A DNA stretch of 25,226 nucleotides from positions 1 to 25,226 of the forward strand of contig CALPSU020000008.1 in NCBI GenBank assembly GCA_943326315.2. Direction: 5' to 3'. This document shows, one piece after another, positions 1-6,794 of the stretch. The DNA comes from Chryseobacterium gleum. GTDB taxonomy: Bacteria > Bacteroidota > Bacteroidia > Flavobacteriales_D > Crocinitomicaceae. The notes beneath the pieces are model-generated. The model was not told the DNA's origin. It searched no databases and worked only from the letters and a program-made list of their open reading frames with translations. Position 1 is the first letter of the stretch; the number at the start of each line of letters is the position of its first letter. The position numbers and the translations under genes were made by a program.

Positions 1-464
1 CAGCTTTAGAAAAAATAATCAAAGCTGTTCAAGTGAATAATCCATCAACAAAAATGTTGTTTTACATGACTTGGGGCTATCGTAATGGATTTAAACCTAT
101 TGATGAGGTTAATACTTATGAGAAAATGTCTAACTTGATTCAGAAAAGATATCTTGAATTATACAAAGAGTTCGACATTGGAGTAGTTCCAGTTGGAATG
201 GCTTGGAAAGATGTTAGAAAAAAAAGAGAAGAAGTGATATTGTATGTCAAAGATGGAGCGCATCCAAGTTTAAAAGGCTCTTATTTGGCTGCTTGTTGTT
301 TTTATGCTGCTGTATTCAATGAAACTCCAGTTGGTTCTAAGTATTACAGTAAACTTGGCCCCAAGATATGTTATTACTTACAGTCGAGAGCGAGTAAAAA
401 TGTTTTATATCATCGAAAAAAGTACGGGTTGCATCAAATCAATATCATGCAAAAGAAAAAGTAA
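1..464 (+). CDS. SGNH/GDSL-type hydrolase, C-terminal part (5' partial)
   Basis: The reading frame is open from the left edge (first full codon at 3) to the TAA at 462-464, so this is the C-terminal ~153 residues of a larger protein. A GTG at 33 is in frame but sits inside the domain and is unlikely to be the real start. The visible part has an esterase-like MTWGYRNG segment and, near the C-terminus, D-G-A-H-P-S (codons at about 252-269). That fits block V (DxxH) of the SGNH/GDSL hydrolase fold, which supplies the catalytic Asp and His. The nucleophile Ser block should lie upstream of the window. The tail after this block is basic (RKKYG, QKKK). It converges on the ZIP transporter gene with only 5 bp between stop codons. 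Substrate is unknown; a carbohydrate or lipid ester is a family-based guess. Confidence 0.7.
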   Translation, partial: ALEKIIKAVQVNNPSTKMLFYMTWGYRNGFKPIDEVNTYEKMSNLIQKRYLELYKEFDIGVVPVGMAWKDVRKKREEVILYVKDGAHPSLKGSYLAACCFYAAVFNETPVGSKYYSKLGPKICYYLQSRASKNVLYHRKKYGLHQINIMQKKK

Positions 465-469
465 ATGCA

Positions 470-1204
470 TTAATGAATAAGAAATGCCAATACGCACCCA
501 ATCAAAATACTCGTTAATTTTAAAATATTAAACTTATGATTTTCACTTGTTTCAAAAATAATTGTTGTTGAAATATGTAGAAACATTCCTACAACTATAG
601 CGAGAATCATATTGAAGTTTATAAAATGAGCAGCGCTTGAAGAGAATAGACCTAACATTAAACCTAGTGGTGTCATTATTCCAAAAGCTATTAAAATTGA
701 CCAAGCTTTTAATTTAGAAACATTTGTGTTCATTAACAATGTCATCAATGCAACAGCTACAGGTAATTGGTGAAAAAGAATTCCGAACAATAATGAGTTT
801 CCGTCGCCATGGTGATGAATAAGTTCTTCTTGATGCGCAACGTACTGATTTCCCAATGGAATTCCCTCTAAAAAAGAATGTATAGATAGTGAAATAAATA
901 AACCCCAAGGCATTTTTTGACCTTTATGAACATGAACATGCCCATGTTCTATTCCGCCGGAAAAAAATTCAAGTGTAAGTTGCACTAAAAAACCAACTAG
1001 TATATATATTCCAATATTTTTAGTAGATGAAGCGTAGAGTTCAGGAACAAAATGTATAAATGCTATGGATAATAAAAACCCCCCACTGAATGAAAGCATC
1101 AATTTAATAAATTTTTGTTTATTCGTAGCGTGTAAATAGGTCACAATTAAACCTCCTAATATAACTGCGATAAATAAACTTAAAATGACAATAATTTGTT
1201 CCAT
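470..1204 (-). CDS. ZIP family divalent metal transporter
   Basis: A 244-residue inner-membrane protein with about eight hydrophobic segments, the usual size and topology of bacterial ZIP (ZupT/GufA-like) carriers that bring Zn, Fe or Mn into the cytoplasm. The family metal-site signatures are visible: S-I-H-S-F-L-E-G in the TM4 region (H109, E113, G114) and H-Q-L-P in the TM5 region (H145, P148). Two His-rich stretches, HGHVHVH at 87-93 and HHH at 130-132, lie in the loops before and between these helices and would suit metal capture. Its ATG overlaps the stop codon of the upstream methyltransferase gene by one base (TAATG), so the two are probably co-transcribed and translationally coupled. 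Which metal is carried cannot be read from the sequence. Confidence 0.88.
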   Translation of the reverse strand: MEQIIVILSLFIAVILGGLIVTYLHATNKQKFIKLMLSFSGGFLLSIAFIHFVPELYASSTKNIGIYILVGFLVQLTLEFFSGGIEHGHVHVHKGQKMPWGLFISLSIHSFLEGIPLGNQYVAHQEELIHHHGDGNSLLFGILFHQLPVAVALMTLLMNTNVSKLKAWSILIAFGIMTPLGLMLGLFSSSAAHFINFNMILAIVVGMFLHISTTIIFETSENHKFNILKLTSILIGCVLAFLIH

Positions 1205-1938
1205 TATTTTTTAATTGCTATAAGTATTAATCTATCTGATGACTTTTCATCAAAAGGGTTTAAATTGAAGTCACCAAAGGTATGAATAATTTGAAAATCA
1301 GCATCATTTAAGAGGCTTTGGAAATCTTGAATTTTAAGAGCTTGGACCCTTTCAGTGAATTCAAAGCTTTGTTCATTAGCTTCAAATTGAATATGTTTAA
1401 AAATGTGATTACCATCAAATTCTCTTTTAATATTGAATTGTATTTCATCCTCTATTTTTTTCTCTATTGCCACCAGATTTTCAATAATTTTGACACTATT
1501 CATAAAGTCTAAAATTAAAGTTCCCTTTTCAACCAGCATTTGTGAAATAGAAGATAAAACTTTTTTATTGTCAGACATGTCATCAAAATACCCAAAACTT
1601 GTAAATAGATTGAAAACAACATCGAATTTTACATTTTTAATCTCCTGTCTCATGTCATGAACTTCGAATTTTAAGAACTCATTTTCATGTTTTTTAGCAT
1701 AATCAATACTATTTAATGACAAGTCGACACCTAAAACATTCATCCCTAATTCATTCAAAGTTATAGAATGTCTTCCCTTTCCACAAGCGAGATCTAAGGC
1801 AATTGTTTTTGGTTTTAATTTTAATAACCTCACTAATTTATTGATGAATAATTTTGCCTCTTCATCGTTTCTATTTTTATATAATGAGTGATAGTATGTA
1901 GTGTCAAACCAAGACTCAAACCATTCTTTTTTATCCAT
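1204..1938 (-). CDS. Class I SAM-dependent methyltransferase
   Basis: A 244-residue soluble protein with a Rossmann-type methyltransferase fold. Motif I is A-L-D-L-A-C-G-K-G-R-H-S at 48-59, and the acidic residue that would bind the SAM ribose is D72 in G-V-D-L-S. A motif IV-like strand, F-D-V-V-F-N-L-F, is at 105-112. This is the methyltransferase domain 25 / UbiE-like pattern common to many small-molecule methyltransferases, so the substrate is not assignable. It is the first gene of a two-gene unit with the ZIP transporter. A TATATTTG -7 box lies only a few bases upstream of the ATG, which implies a very short leader. No metal-binding motif suggests a direct functional link to the transporter. 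Confidence 0.85.
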   Translation of the reverse strand: MDKKEWFESWFDTTYYHSLYKNRNDEEAKLFINKLVRLLKLKPKTIALDLACGKGRHSITLNELGMNVLGVDLSLNSIDYAKKHENEFLKFEVHDMRQEIKNVKFDVVFNLFTSFGYFDDMSDNKKVLSSISQMLVEKGTLILDFMNSVKIIENLVAIEKKIEDEIQFNIKREFDGNHIFKHIQFEANEQSFEFTERVQALKIQDFQSLLNDADFQIIHTFGDFNLNPFDEKSSDRLILIAIKK

Positions 1939-1943
1939 ACGTA

Positions 1944-1951
1944 CAAATATA
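1944..1951 (-). promoter_or_regulatory. Candidate -7 box for the methyltransferase/ZIP operon
   Basis: Read on the minus strand the site is TATATTTG, an exact match to the Bacteroidota -7 consensus TAnnTTTG. It lies 5 bp upstream of the ATG at 1938, so transcription would begin at or next to the start codon. I saw no good TTG -33 element at the usual distance, which lowers confidence. Confidence 0.35.
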
Positions 1952-2021
1952 CGTTTTTGAAACAGTGTATTTTACTATGAATCATTAATATTGAATAGTT
2001 TCATATTTTATTTAGATACGT

Positions 2022-2051
2022 TTGTGTTTGTAAAATAAAACAGTATATTTG
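2022..2051 (+). promoter_or_regulatory. Bacteroidota-type promoter of the siaB-siaC-coaE operon
   Basis: TTG at 2022-2024 is followed after 19 bp by TATATTTG at 2044-2051, an exact TAnnTTTG -7 box with the expected -33 to -7 spacing. Transcription would start near 2057, about a dozen bases before the ATG at 2070. A second TAnnTTTG match (TACGTTTG, 2017-2024) overlaps the -33 element, with TTG at 1991-1993 at 23 bp, so two overlapping promoters are possible. Confidence 0.55.
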
Positions 2052-2069
2052 TTAAAAGGGTATTTGATT

Positions 2070-2618
2070 ATGTCATTAAAGAAAATTTACAGTTTATATA
2101 AAACCATGGAGCAAGAGAGAGTTATTCTTTCTTTCAATGGGGTTGTAACTGCTGATTTTTTAACTGCTATACTTGACATTATGGAAAACAAGATGATCGA
2201 TTTAGACGAATCTCCTAAAACGAAAAAAAAGGTTTTTAATGTGTTAGTAGAATGTCTTCAAAATTTACATCATCATATTGAAGAAGACGATGAAAATGGA
2301 AACACTCTTCGTTCTAAGTCCGCTTTAGTAATGGTTGTTCATGATAAAGGAAGTTTTTATATTCAAACAGGAAATTATATCGAAAGCATTTATGTAGAAT
2401 TATTAAATGAACGATTGATAAAAATTAACAGTATGGATAAAGAAAATTTAAGAGAATATTATAGGGAGGTTTTAGGGAATGGTAACATTTCAAATAAAGG
2501 AACTGCTGGTTTAGGAATGATTGACATTGCTCGTAAATCAGGTAATAAATTAGAATATGAATTTCTTAAAATAGATGAAAATCATAATTTTTTTAGTTTA
2601 AATGTTAAAATTGATTAA
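2070..2618 (+). CDS. siaB: SiaB-type GHKL protein kinase (DUF6272 family)
   Basis: A 182-residue soluble protein of the SiaB kinase family. In Pseudomonas aeruginosa, SiaB phosphorylates SiaC on a threonine. Features visible are an N-box-like segment V-L-V-E-C-L-Q-N-L-H-H-H (58-69, with E61 and N65) that would bind Mg-ATP, and a glycine-rich G-T-A-G-L-G-M-I-D-I segment (144-153) that would form the ATP lid. I chose the ATG at 2070. An in-frame TTG at 2049 lies inside the predicted -7 box and would probably not be transcribed. The gene is 19 bp upstream of its predicted partner siaC. No SiaA-type PP2C phosphatase and no SiaD-type diguanylate cyclase is encoded in the window, so output and phosphatase are unknown. 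Kinase assignment rests on family resemblance and pairing. Confidence 0.8.
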   Translation: MSLKKIYSLYKTMEQERVILSFNGVVTADFLTAILDIMENKMIDLDESPKTKKKVFNVLVECLQNLHHHIEEDDENGNTLRSKSALVMVVHDKGSFYIQTGNYIESIYVELLNERLIKINSMDKENLREYYREVLGNGNISNKGTAGLGMIDIARKSGNKLEYEFLKIDENHNFFSLNVKID

Positions 2619-2637
2619 TAATATAATTTTATAATAT

Positions 2638-3027
2638 ATGGATATGGAAAATATACTACGTGAAGGCTCAGCAAAAACACCCGCTGTAAGTTTTGACTAT
2701 AAATCTGGTATATTAGAATTAAAAGGTCGTTCAATACCTGAAAATTCTGTTGAATTTTATAAACCATTAAATGAGTGGATAGATACATATGGGGTTAGTC
2801 CTAGAGATAAAACGATTGTTGATATTAAATTAGAATATTTTAACACTTCATCTTCAAAATGTATATTAGATTTATTTAAAAAGTTAGAAAGAATTTGTTT
2901 AAAAGGTACAGAAGTTCATGTAAATTGGTATTTTGAACAAGACGATGAAGATATGGAAGAAGCTGGAGAAGATTACCAAGCTATAATAAAGCTTCCTTTT
3001 AAAATGATTGAAGTAGAAGAGATTTAA
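2638..3027 (+). CDS. siaC: SiaC-type regulatory phosphoprotein (DUF1987)
   Basis: A 129-residue acidic protein of the DUF1987/SiaC family. In P. aeruginosa, unphosphorylated SiaC binds and activates the diguanylate cyclase SiaD, and phosphorylation of Thr68 by SiaB releases it. The family core L-E-Y-F-N-T-S-S-S-K is present (65-74), and the predicted phospho-acceptor is T70. If translation begins at the second ATG (2644, giving MENI...), this residue becomes T68. Both starts are plausible. An acidic D-D-E-D-M-E-E-A-G-E-D stretch (102-112) precedes the C-terminal strand. The gene lies between siaB (19 bp) and coaE (11 bp). The fold resembles STAS-like anti-sigma antagonists, so a partner-switching role is the likely mode. 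The downstream target in this organism is not in view. Confidence 0.83.
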   Translation: MDMENILREGSAKTPAVSFDYKSGILELKGRSIPENSVEFYKPLNEWIDTYGVSPRDKTIVDIKLEYFNTSSSKCILDLFKKLERICLKGTEVHVNWYFEQDDEDMEEAGEDYQAIIKLPFKMIEVEEI

Positions 3028-3038
3028 TATTTTTTTTA

Positions 3039-3620
3039 TTGAAAAAGATTGGAATTACTGGTGGAATAGGTTCGGGTAAATCTCTTGTTTGTTCTATTCT
3101 TGAATGTTTTGGGTTCCCGGTTTTTTATTCTGATATTGAAGCTAAAATACTTTTAGAATCAAATCAAAAAATAAAAGAAGAATTAATTTTAATTTTCGGA
3201 AATGAAATTTATTCATCTGGTAGCTTAGATAAGCTACGTTTAAGTAAAATTCTATTTTCAGATAAAAAATTACTCTTAAAAGTAAATTCCATCGTTCACC
3301 CTCAAGTACGTCTAAAGTTTGATGAATGGGCAAAGAATCAAAATTCTAGATTTGTTTTTAACGAATCAGCAATCTTGTTCGAAACAGGAGGTTACAACAA
3401 GTTTGATGCTACAATTTTAGTTATATCTCCACTTGATTTAAAAATAAAAAGAATTATTTCTCGAGATTTAATTTCTGAAAATCAAGTTTTTGAAAGAATG
3501 AATAATCAGTGGTCTGATGAAGAGAAAATAAAATTTGCTACTTATGTCGTAAATAATGATGAAAAAGAAGGTGTTCTTCAACAAGTGGAAGATATATTAA
3601 AATTGCTTGATAAAAAATAA
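3039..3620 (+). CDS. coaE: Dephospho-CoA kinase CoaE
   Basis: A 193-residue cytoplasmic P-loop kinase that phosphorylates the 3'-hydroxyl of dephospho-CoA in the last step of coenzyme A synthesis. The Walker A motif G-I-T-G-G-I-G-S-G-K-S is at residues 5-15. A D-x-E-A-K segment near residue 33 and the LID-type R-M-N-N-Q-W segment fit the family, as does the length (usually ~200). Translation most likely starts at TTG 3039. No in-frame ATG lies nearby, the upstream frame is AT-rich filler, and M-K-K-I-G-I-T-G-G begins exactly where CoaE proteins usually begin. It is the last gene of the siaB-siaC-coaE unit, 11 bp after siaC, and converges on a minus-strand gene with 8 bp between stops. Confidence 0.93.
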   Translation: MKKIGITGGIGSGKSLVCSILECFGFPVFYSDIEAKILLESNQKIKEELILIFGNEIYSSGSLDKLRLSKILFSDKKLLLKVNSIVHPQVRLKFDEWAKNQNSRFVFNESAILFETGGYNKFDATILVISPLDLKIKRIISRDLISENQVFERMNNQWSDEEKIKFATYVVNNDEKEGVLQQVEDILKLLDKK

Positions 3621-3628
3621 TTTACCAT

Positions 3629-4267
3629 CTATTCAATTTCTTCAAAATCATCAAATTTATTATTTTCCTTGGTTTCTTTATTTATAGTTGTTTTTTTATT
3701 AAAAGGTGTTCCTGATAGTAATTGAGAAAATCCTATTAACATTTTTGAAAACATATTAAAAATAAATATAAAACCTATTACTTTAAATATAAATCCGAAA
3801 ATAGGAGTGTCTTCTATATCTATTATGCTATCATGAAACCAATTCGACAATGGATTTTGAGCATATTGAGGAAATAACATAAAGACGATAAAAAAAGAAA
3901 TAGCAAATACAATTACTATTATTTCAGCCTTTTTATCAAATTTCTCTTCTTTCTTTGGTAATCCGTTTGTTACCATTTGAAACATTGCTAATCTATTTTG
4001 TTGATTTTGAAGTTTACTAATAAAATATGTAAGTAAAATTAAAGCTGTTATTATTTGTTGATTAATGTTTATTTGAGAATCAAAACCAAAAATAAAAACA
4101 ACATCTACTAGGAAAAAATATTTTAGTATTTTCAAGCTATACTCTTCAAAAATACTTTTTTTTGCTCCAGATCTTACTATATTGTATCCTAATTGTAGTA
4201 TTCCCCATAGGAATCCATAAATTGCAAAAACAACACCTAATCTGAAAATAAAGTTTATTTGCTCCAT
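3629..4267 (-). CDS. Conserved-looking membrane protein of unknown function
   Basis: I do not recognise this 212-residue protein. It has about five hydrophobic segments (roughly 9-28, 48-62, 71-86, 114-133 and 155-182). A short basic-acidic loop, L-P-K-K-E-E-K-F-D-K-K, lies at 103-113, and the polar C-terminal tail ends in an acidic cluster (D-D-F-E-E-I-E, 206-212). There is no signal peptide cleavage site and no catalytic motif that I can name. It is transcribed alone on the minus strand. Its start is separated from the S46 peptidase ATG by a 68-bp divergent region, and its end faces coaE. Its position next to coaE and the S46 peptidase suggests no clear role. Confidence 0.7.
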   Translation of the reverse strand: MEQINFIFRLGVVFAIYGFLWGILQLGYNIVRSGAKKSIFEEYSLKILKYFFLVDVVFIFGFDSQININQQIITALILLTYFISKLQNQQNRLAMFQMVTNGLPKKEEKFDKKAEIIVIVFAISFFIVFMLFPQYAQNPLSNWFHDSIIDIEDTPIFGFIFKVIGFIFIFNMFSKMLIGFSQLLSGTPFNKKTTINKETKENNKFDDFEEIE

Positions 4268-4307
4268 TTGTTCTCTTTTTTGAAAGCTAAAGTAAGGGAA
4301 AAATTGG

Positions 4308-4315
4308 TATATTTG
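4308..4315 (+). promoter_or_regulatory. Candidate -7 box for the S46 peptidase gene
   Basis: TATATTTG matches TAnnTTTG exactly and lies 20 bp before the ATG at 4336. A TTG at 4280-4282 is 25 bp upstream, slightly longer than the usual 17-23 bp, so the -33 element is uncertain. Confidence 0.45.
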
Positions 4316-4335
4316 AACAACAAAATTCGAAAATA

Positions 4336-6465
4336 ATGATCAAAAAAATCTTCTTATCAATTTTTATTCTTGCTTCTTTCTTTACTGTTTCATTTGCAGA
4401 AGAAGGAATGTTAGTGCCATCTGTAATTACGGCTTTCGAGTCCGAAATGCAAGCTATGGGTATGAAGCTCTCAGCAAATGATATTTACGATGTAAATAAT
4501 TCTAGTATTAAAGATGCTATTATTCATTTTGGTGGAGGTTGTACGGCGGAGTTAGTTTCAGGACAGGGACTTATATTAACAAACCATCATTGTGGATACT
4601 CTCAAATACAATCTCATTCTTCTTTAGAGAAAGACTATTTGAAAAATGGTTTTTGGGCTAAAACTAATTCTGAAGAATTACAAAATTCAGGACTTACAGC
4701 TACTAGAATGGTTCGTATTGATGATGTTACAGCTTCTGTTTTTTGGGATGTTAATACTTCAGATGATATAGCAACACGTTTAGCAAAAATCAAAAAAAAC
4801 ATTACTCAGTTGATTGCAAATGCAAAAATTGGGAATCATTACGAGGCAGAAATTAAACCGTTTAATTATGGTAATGATTATTATTTGATAGTTAAAGAAA
4901 TTTTTAGAGATGTACGATTGGTTGGTACACCTCCTAATTCTATAGGGAAATTTGGAGGAGATACTGATAACTGGGTTTGGCCAAGGCATACGGGTGATTT
5001 TTCTGTATTTAGAATTTATGCTGGAAAAGATAATAAACCTGCAGAATATTCAAAAGACAATGTTCCTTATGTACCATTACACTTTTTACCAATTTCTTTT
5101 GGTGGACGTAAAGTAGGTGATTTTACAATGGTTTATGGTTTCCCAGGATTAACGGAGCAACATTTGGTTTCTTCTCAAATTAAATATATAGTAGAAAAAG
5201 AGCGTCCTGCTCGAATACTAATGAGAGAAAAATCTTTGTCTGTAATAAATGCTGCTATGCGTGCATCAGATGAAGTTCGGATTAAGTACTCTGCAAAACA
5301 AGCTAGTATTGCTAATGCGTATAAAAAATGGATAGGTCAAGTTGGTGGATTAAAGGAATTGGGAGCTGTTGATGTTAAAAAAAGATACGAAAAAATTTAT
5401 ATAGATAAGGCGAATTCAAATCCTGAATGGAAAATTAAATATGGTGCTTTAGTTGAGTCTATGAATACCTTGGTTACAGAAAATAGCCTTTCTGATTTTC
5501 AGTCTTCAATGGGAGTAGAATATTTATATATAGGGCCTGAAGTTTTTGATTTGGCTGAATCGATTAATACACTTTTTGTTGATTATAAACAGTTAGTAGA
5601 AAAAAATGAATTAACTAAAAAACTTGAATTATTAAAAAAAGGGGCAGAAGGATTTTTTAAAAATTACGATGCTGAAGTAGATGAGAAAATTTTCGAATTA
5701 TTGACGGAGGAATATATGAAACAAAGTTCGGTAATTTCGGGGAATGTTATTTCTGCTAAAGAGCTTTCAAAATTAATTTATTCTAAGTCAATTCTTACTA
5801 ATAAAGAGCGTTATCTTGATTTTTTATCAAAATTTAAAGAAAAGTCTCTTAAAAAATTAGCAAAAGATCCTGGTTTTAGTCATTGGAATACTACAATGAC
5901 TTATTTTCAAGAAAATATTCTTCCAAAATCTAGAGCTTATAATGCTAATATGAATGATTTGTTAAAATTATATATCGAAGGTAAAAGAGTCATGTTTCCC
6001 GATGAACCTCAATGGCCAGATGCAAATAGTACTTTGAGAATTACATATGGTAAATTGGAAGGATCAGCTCCTGCAGATGGAATGACATATACAGAGCATA
6101 CTACTACAAAGGGTATACTTCAAAAATACAATTCAGGAAATCCTGATTTTGAATTATTACCAGGATTATTAGAAATGTATACTAAAAAAGATTTTGGGGA
6201 ATATGGTCAAGATGGAGAATTATGGGTTTGTTTTACAGGGTCGAATCATACTACTGGAGGTAATTCTGGCTCACCAGTTTTGGATGCAAATGGATATTTG
6301 ATGGGGTTGAATTTTGATCGAACATGGGAAAGTACTATGAGTGATTATATGTTTGACCCATCTCGTTGTAGGAATGTGGTTGTAGATATTAGATATGTAC
6401 TTTGGGTAATGGATAAATACTCAGGAGCCAAACATTTGGTTGATGAAATGAAATTGATAAAATAA
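4336..6465 (+). CDS. dpp11: S46 family dipeptidyl-peptidase, DPP11-like (Asp/Glu-specific)
   Basis: A 709-residue exported serine peptidase that should remove N-terminal dipeptides in the periplasm or at the cell surface. A signal peptide is clear (basic MIKK, hydrophobic core, probable cut after SFA at residue 21). The triad matches the family: H85 in T-N-H-H-C-G, D221 in R-H-T-G-D-F, and S644 in G-G-N-S-G-S-P. Family members use an N-terminal-amine anchor N-W-V-W-P, seen here at 212-216. Residue S644+18 is R662 (N-F-D-R). The Arg at this offset, Arg673 in Porphyromonas gingivalis DPP11 (Ser655), sets P1 preference for Asp/Glu, whereas DPP7 has Gly. That makes DPP11 the better call. The gene stands alone, with a TAnnTTTG box before it and a strong terminator right after its stop. 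Confidence 0.92.
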   Translation: MIKKIFLSIFILASFFTVSFAEEGMLVPSVITAFESEMQAMGMKLSANDIYDVNNSSIKDAIIHFGGGCTAELVSGQGLILTNHHCGYSQIQSHSSLEKDYLKNGFWAKTNSEELQNSGLTATRMVRIDDVTASVFWDVNTSDDIATRLAKIKKNITQLIANAKIGNHYEAEIKPFNYGNDYYLIVKEIFRDVRLVGTPPNSIGKFGGDTDNWVWPRHTGDFSVFRIYAGKDNKPAEYSKDNVPYVPLHFLPISFGGRKVGDFTMVYGFPGLTEQHLVSSQIKYIVEKERPARILMREKSLSVINAAMRASDEVRIKYSAKQASIANAYKKWIGQVGGLKELGAVDVKKRYEKIYIDKANSNPEWKIKYGALVESMNTLVTENSLSDFQSSMGVEYLYIGPEVFDLAESINTLFVDYKQLVEKNELTKKLELLKKGAEGFFKNYDAEVDEKIFELLTEEYMKQSSVISGNVISAKELSKLIYSKSILTNKERYLDFLSKFKEKSLKKLAKDPGFSHWNTTMTYFQENILPKSRAYNANMNDLLKLYIEGKRVMFPDEPQWPDANSTLRITYGKLEGSAPADGMTYTEHTTTKGILQKYNSGNPDFELLPGLLEMYTKKDFGEYGQDGELWVCFTGSNHTTGGNSGSPVLDANGYLMGLNFDRTWESTMSDYMFDPSRCRNVVVDIRYVLWVMDKYSGAKHLVDEMKLIK

Positions 6466-6505
6466 AAAAAACACCTCCAAACGTAAATTTGGAGGTGTTT
6501 TTTTT
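6466..6505 (+). terminator. Rho-independent terminator after the S46 peptidase
   Basis: A perfect 16-bp inverted repeat (6466-6481 with 6488-6503, core CACCTCC/GGAGGTG, 6-nt loop) begins directly after the stop codon and ends in a run of T. The A-run on the left arm would also let it work on the minus strand, though no minus-strand gene ends here. Confidence 0.9.
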
Positions 6506-6650
6506 ACACTCCAAAGAGGAAAGTTTCTGGTATTTGATGTCCGTCAGGAGAGATATGTTAAGGTTTAAAGTAGTTATTTTTATTAATAAAAATAAAAGAA
6601 TTATATTTTTTGTGTTGTACACTTGGAAACTAAATATCTCGTGTTTTTCT

Positions 6651-6730
6651 AAAAAAATCATACACTTTAGCTTCCATTGATGATTCATCTATAGATTAAA
6701 TTGAAAAACATCATACCTTAGCTTGATTGA
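6651..6730 (+). repeat. Imperfect direct repeat in the gene-free stretch before 6795
   Basis: Two copies of a ~28-30 bp element, at 6651-6680 and 6703-6730, share ATCATAC, CTTTAGCTT or CTTAGCTT, and ATTGA, with two single-base gaps between them. They lie in the 329-bp stretch between the S46 peptidase and the alpha/beta hydrolase. The rest of that stretch is AT-rich with no convincing gene. They could be tandem regulator sites or a chance local duplication. Confidence 0.35.
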
Positions 6731-6758
6731 CATTTTTTATTAAAACTTTATTAATGAA

Positions 6759-6766
6759 TAGTTTTG
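6759..6766 (+). promoter_or_regulatory. Candidate -7 box for the hydrolase/phosphoribosyltransferase pair
   Basis: TAGTTTTG matches TAnnTTTG and lies 28 bp before the ATG at 6795. The nearest upstream TTG (6727-6729) is 29 bp away, too far for a standard -33 element, so this is a weak call. Confidence 0.3.
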
Positions 6767-6794
6767 GATAAATATTTCATTAATAGTTTTAAAA

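Noticed and set aside
33..35. GTG as a true start of the hydrolase at the left edge
   Set aside because: The frame is open to the window edge and codons before it read like continuous protein, so this is an internal valine.
2049..2069. TTG as the start of the SiaB-like kinase
   Set aside because: It overlaps an exact -7 promoter box, and the ATG at 2070 gives the usual family N-terminus.
4336..6465. Direct role of the S46 peptidase in cyanophycin breakdown
   Set aside because: The enzyme is exported and removes dipeptides from ordinary alpha-linked peptides, while cyanophycin is cytoplasmic and has Arg on beta-carboxyl side bonds.
6489..6680. Small open frame of 63 codons on the plus strand after the S46 peptidase
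   Set aside because: It starts inside the right arm of the terminator hairpin, has no start context, and its composition follows the AT-rich non-coding DNA.
6389..6688. Minus-strand open frame of 99 codons across the end of the S46 peptidase
   Set aside because: It runs through the peptidase C-terminus and the terminator hairpin and encodes no recognisable domain.
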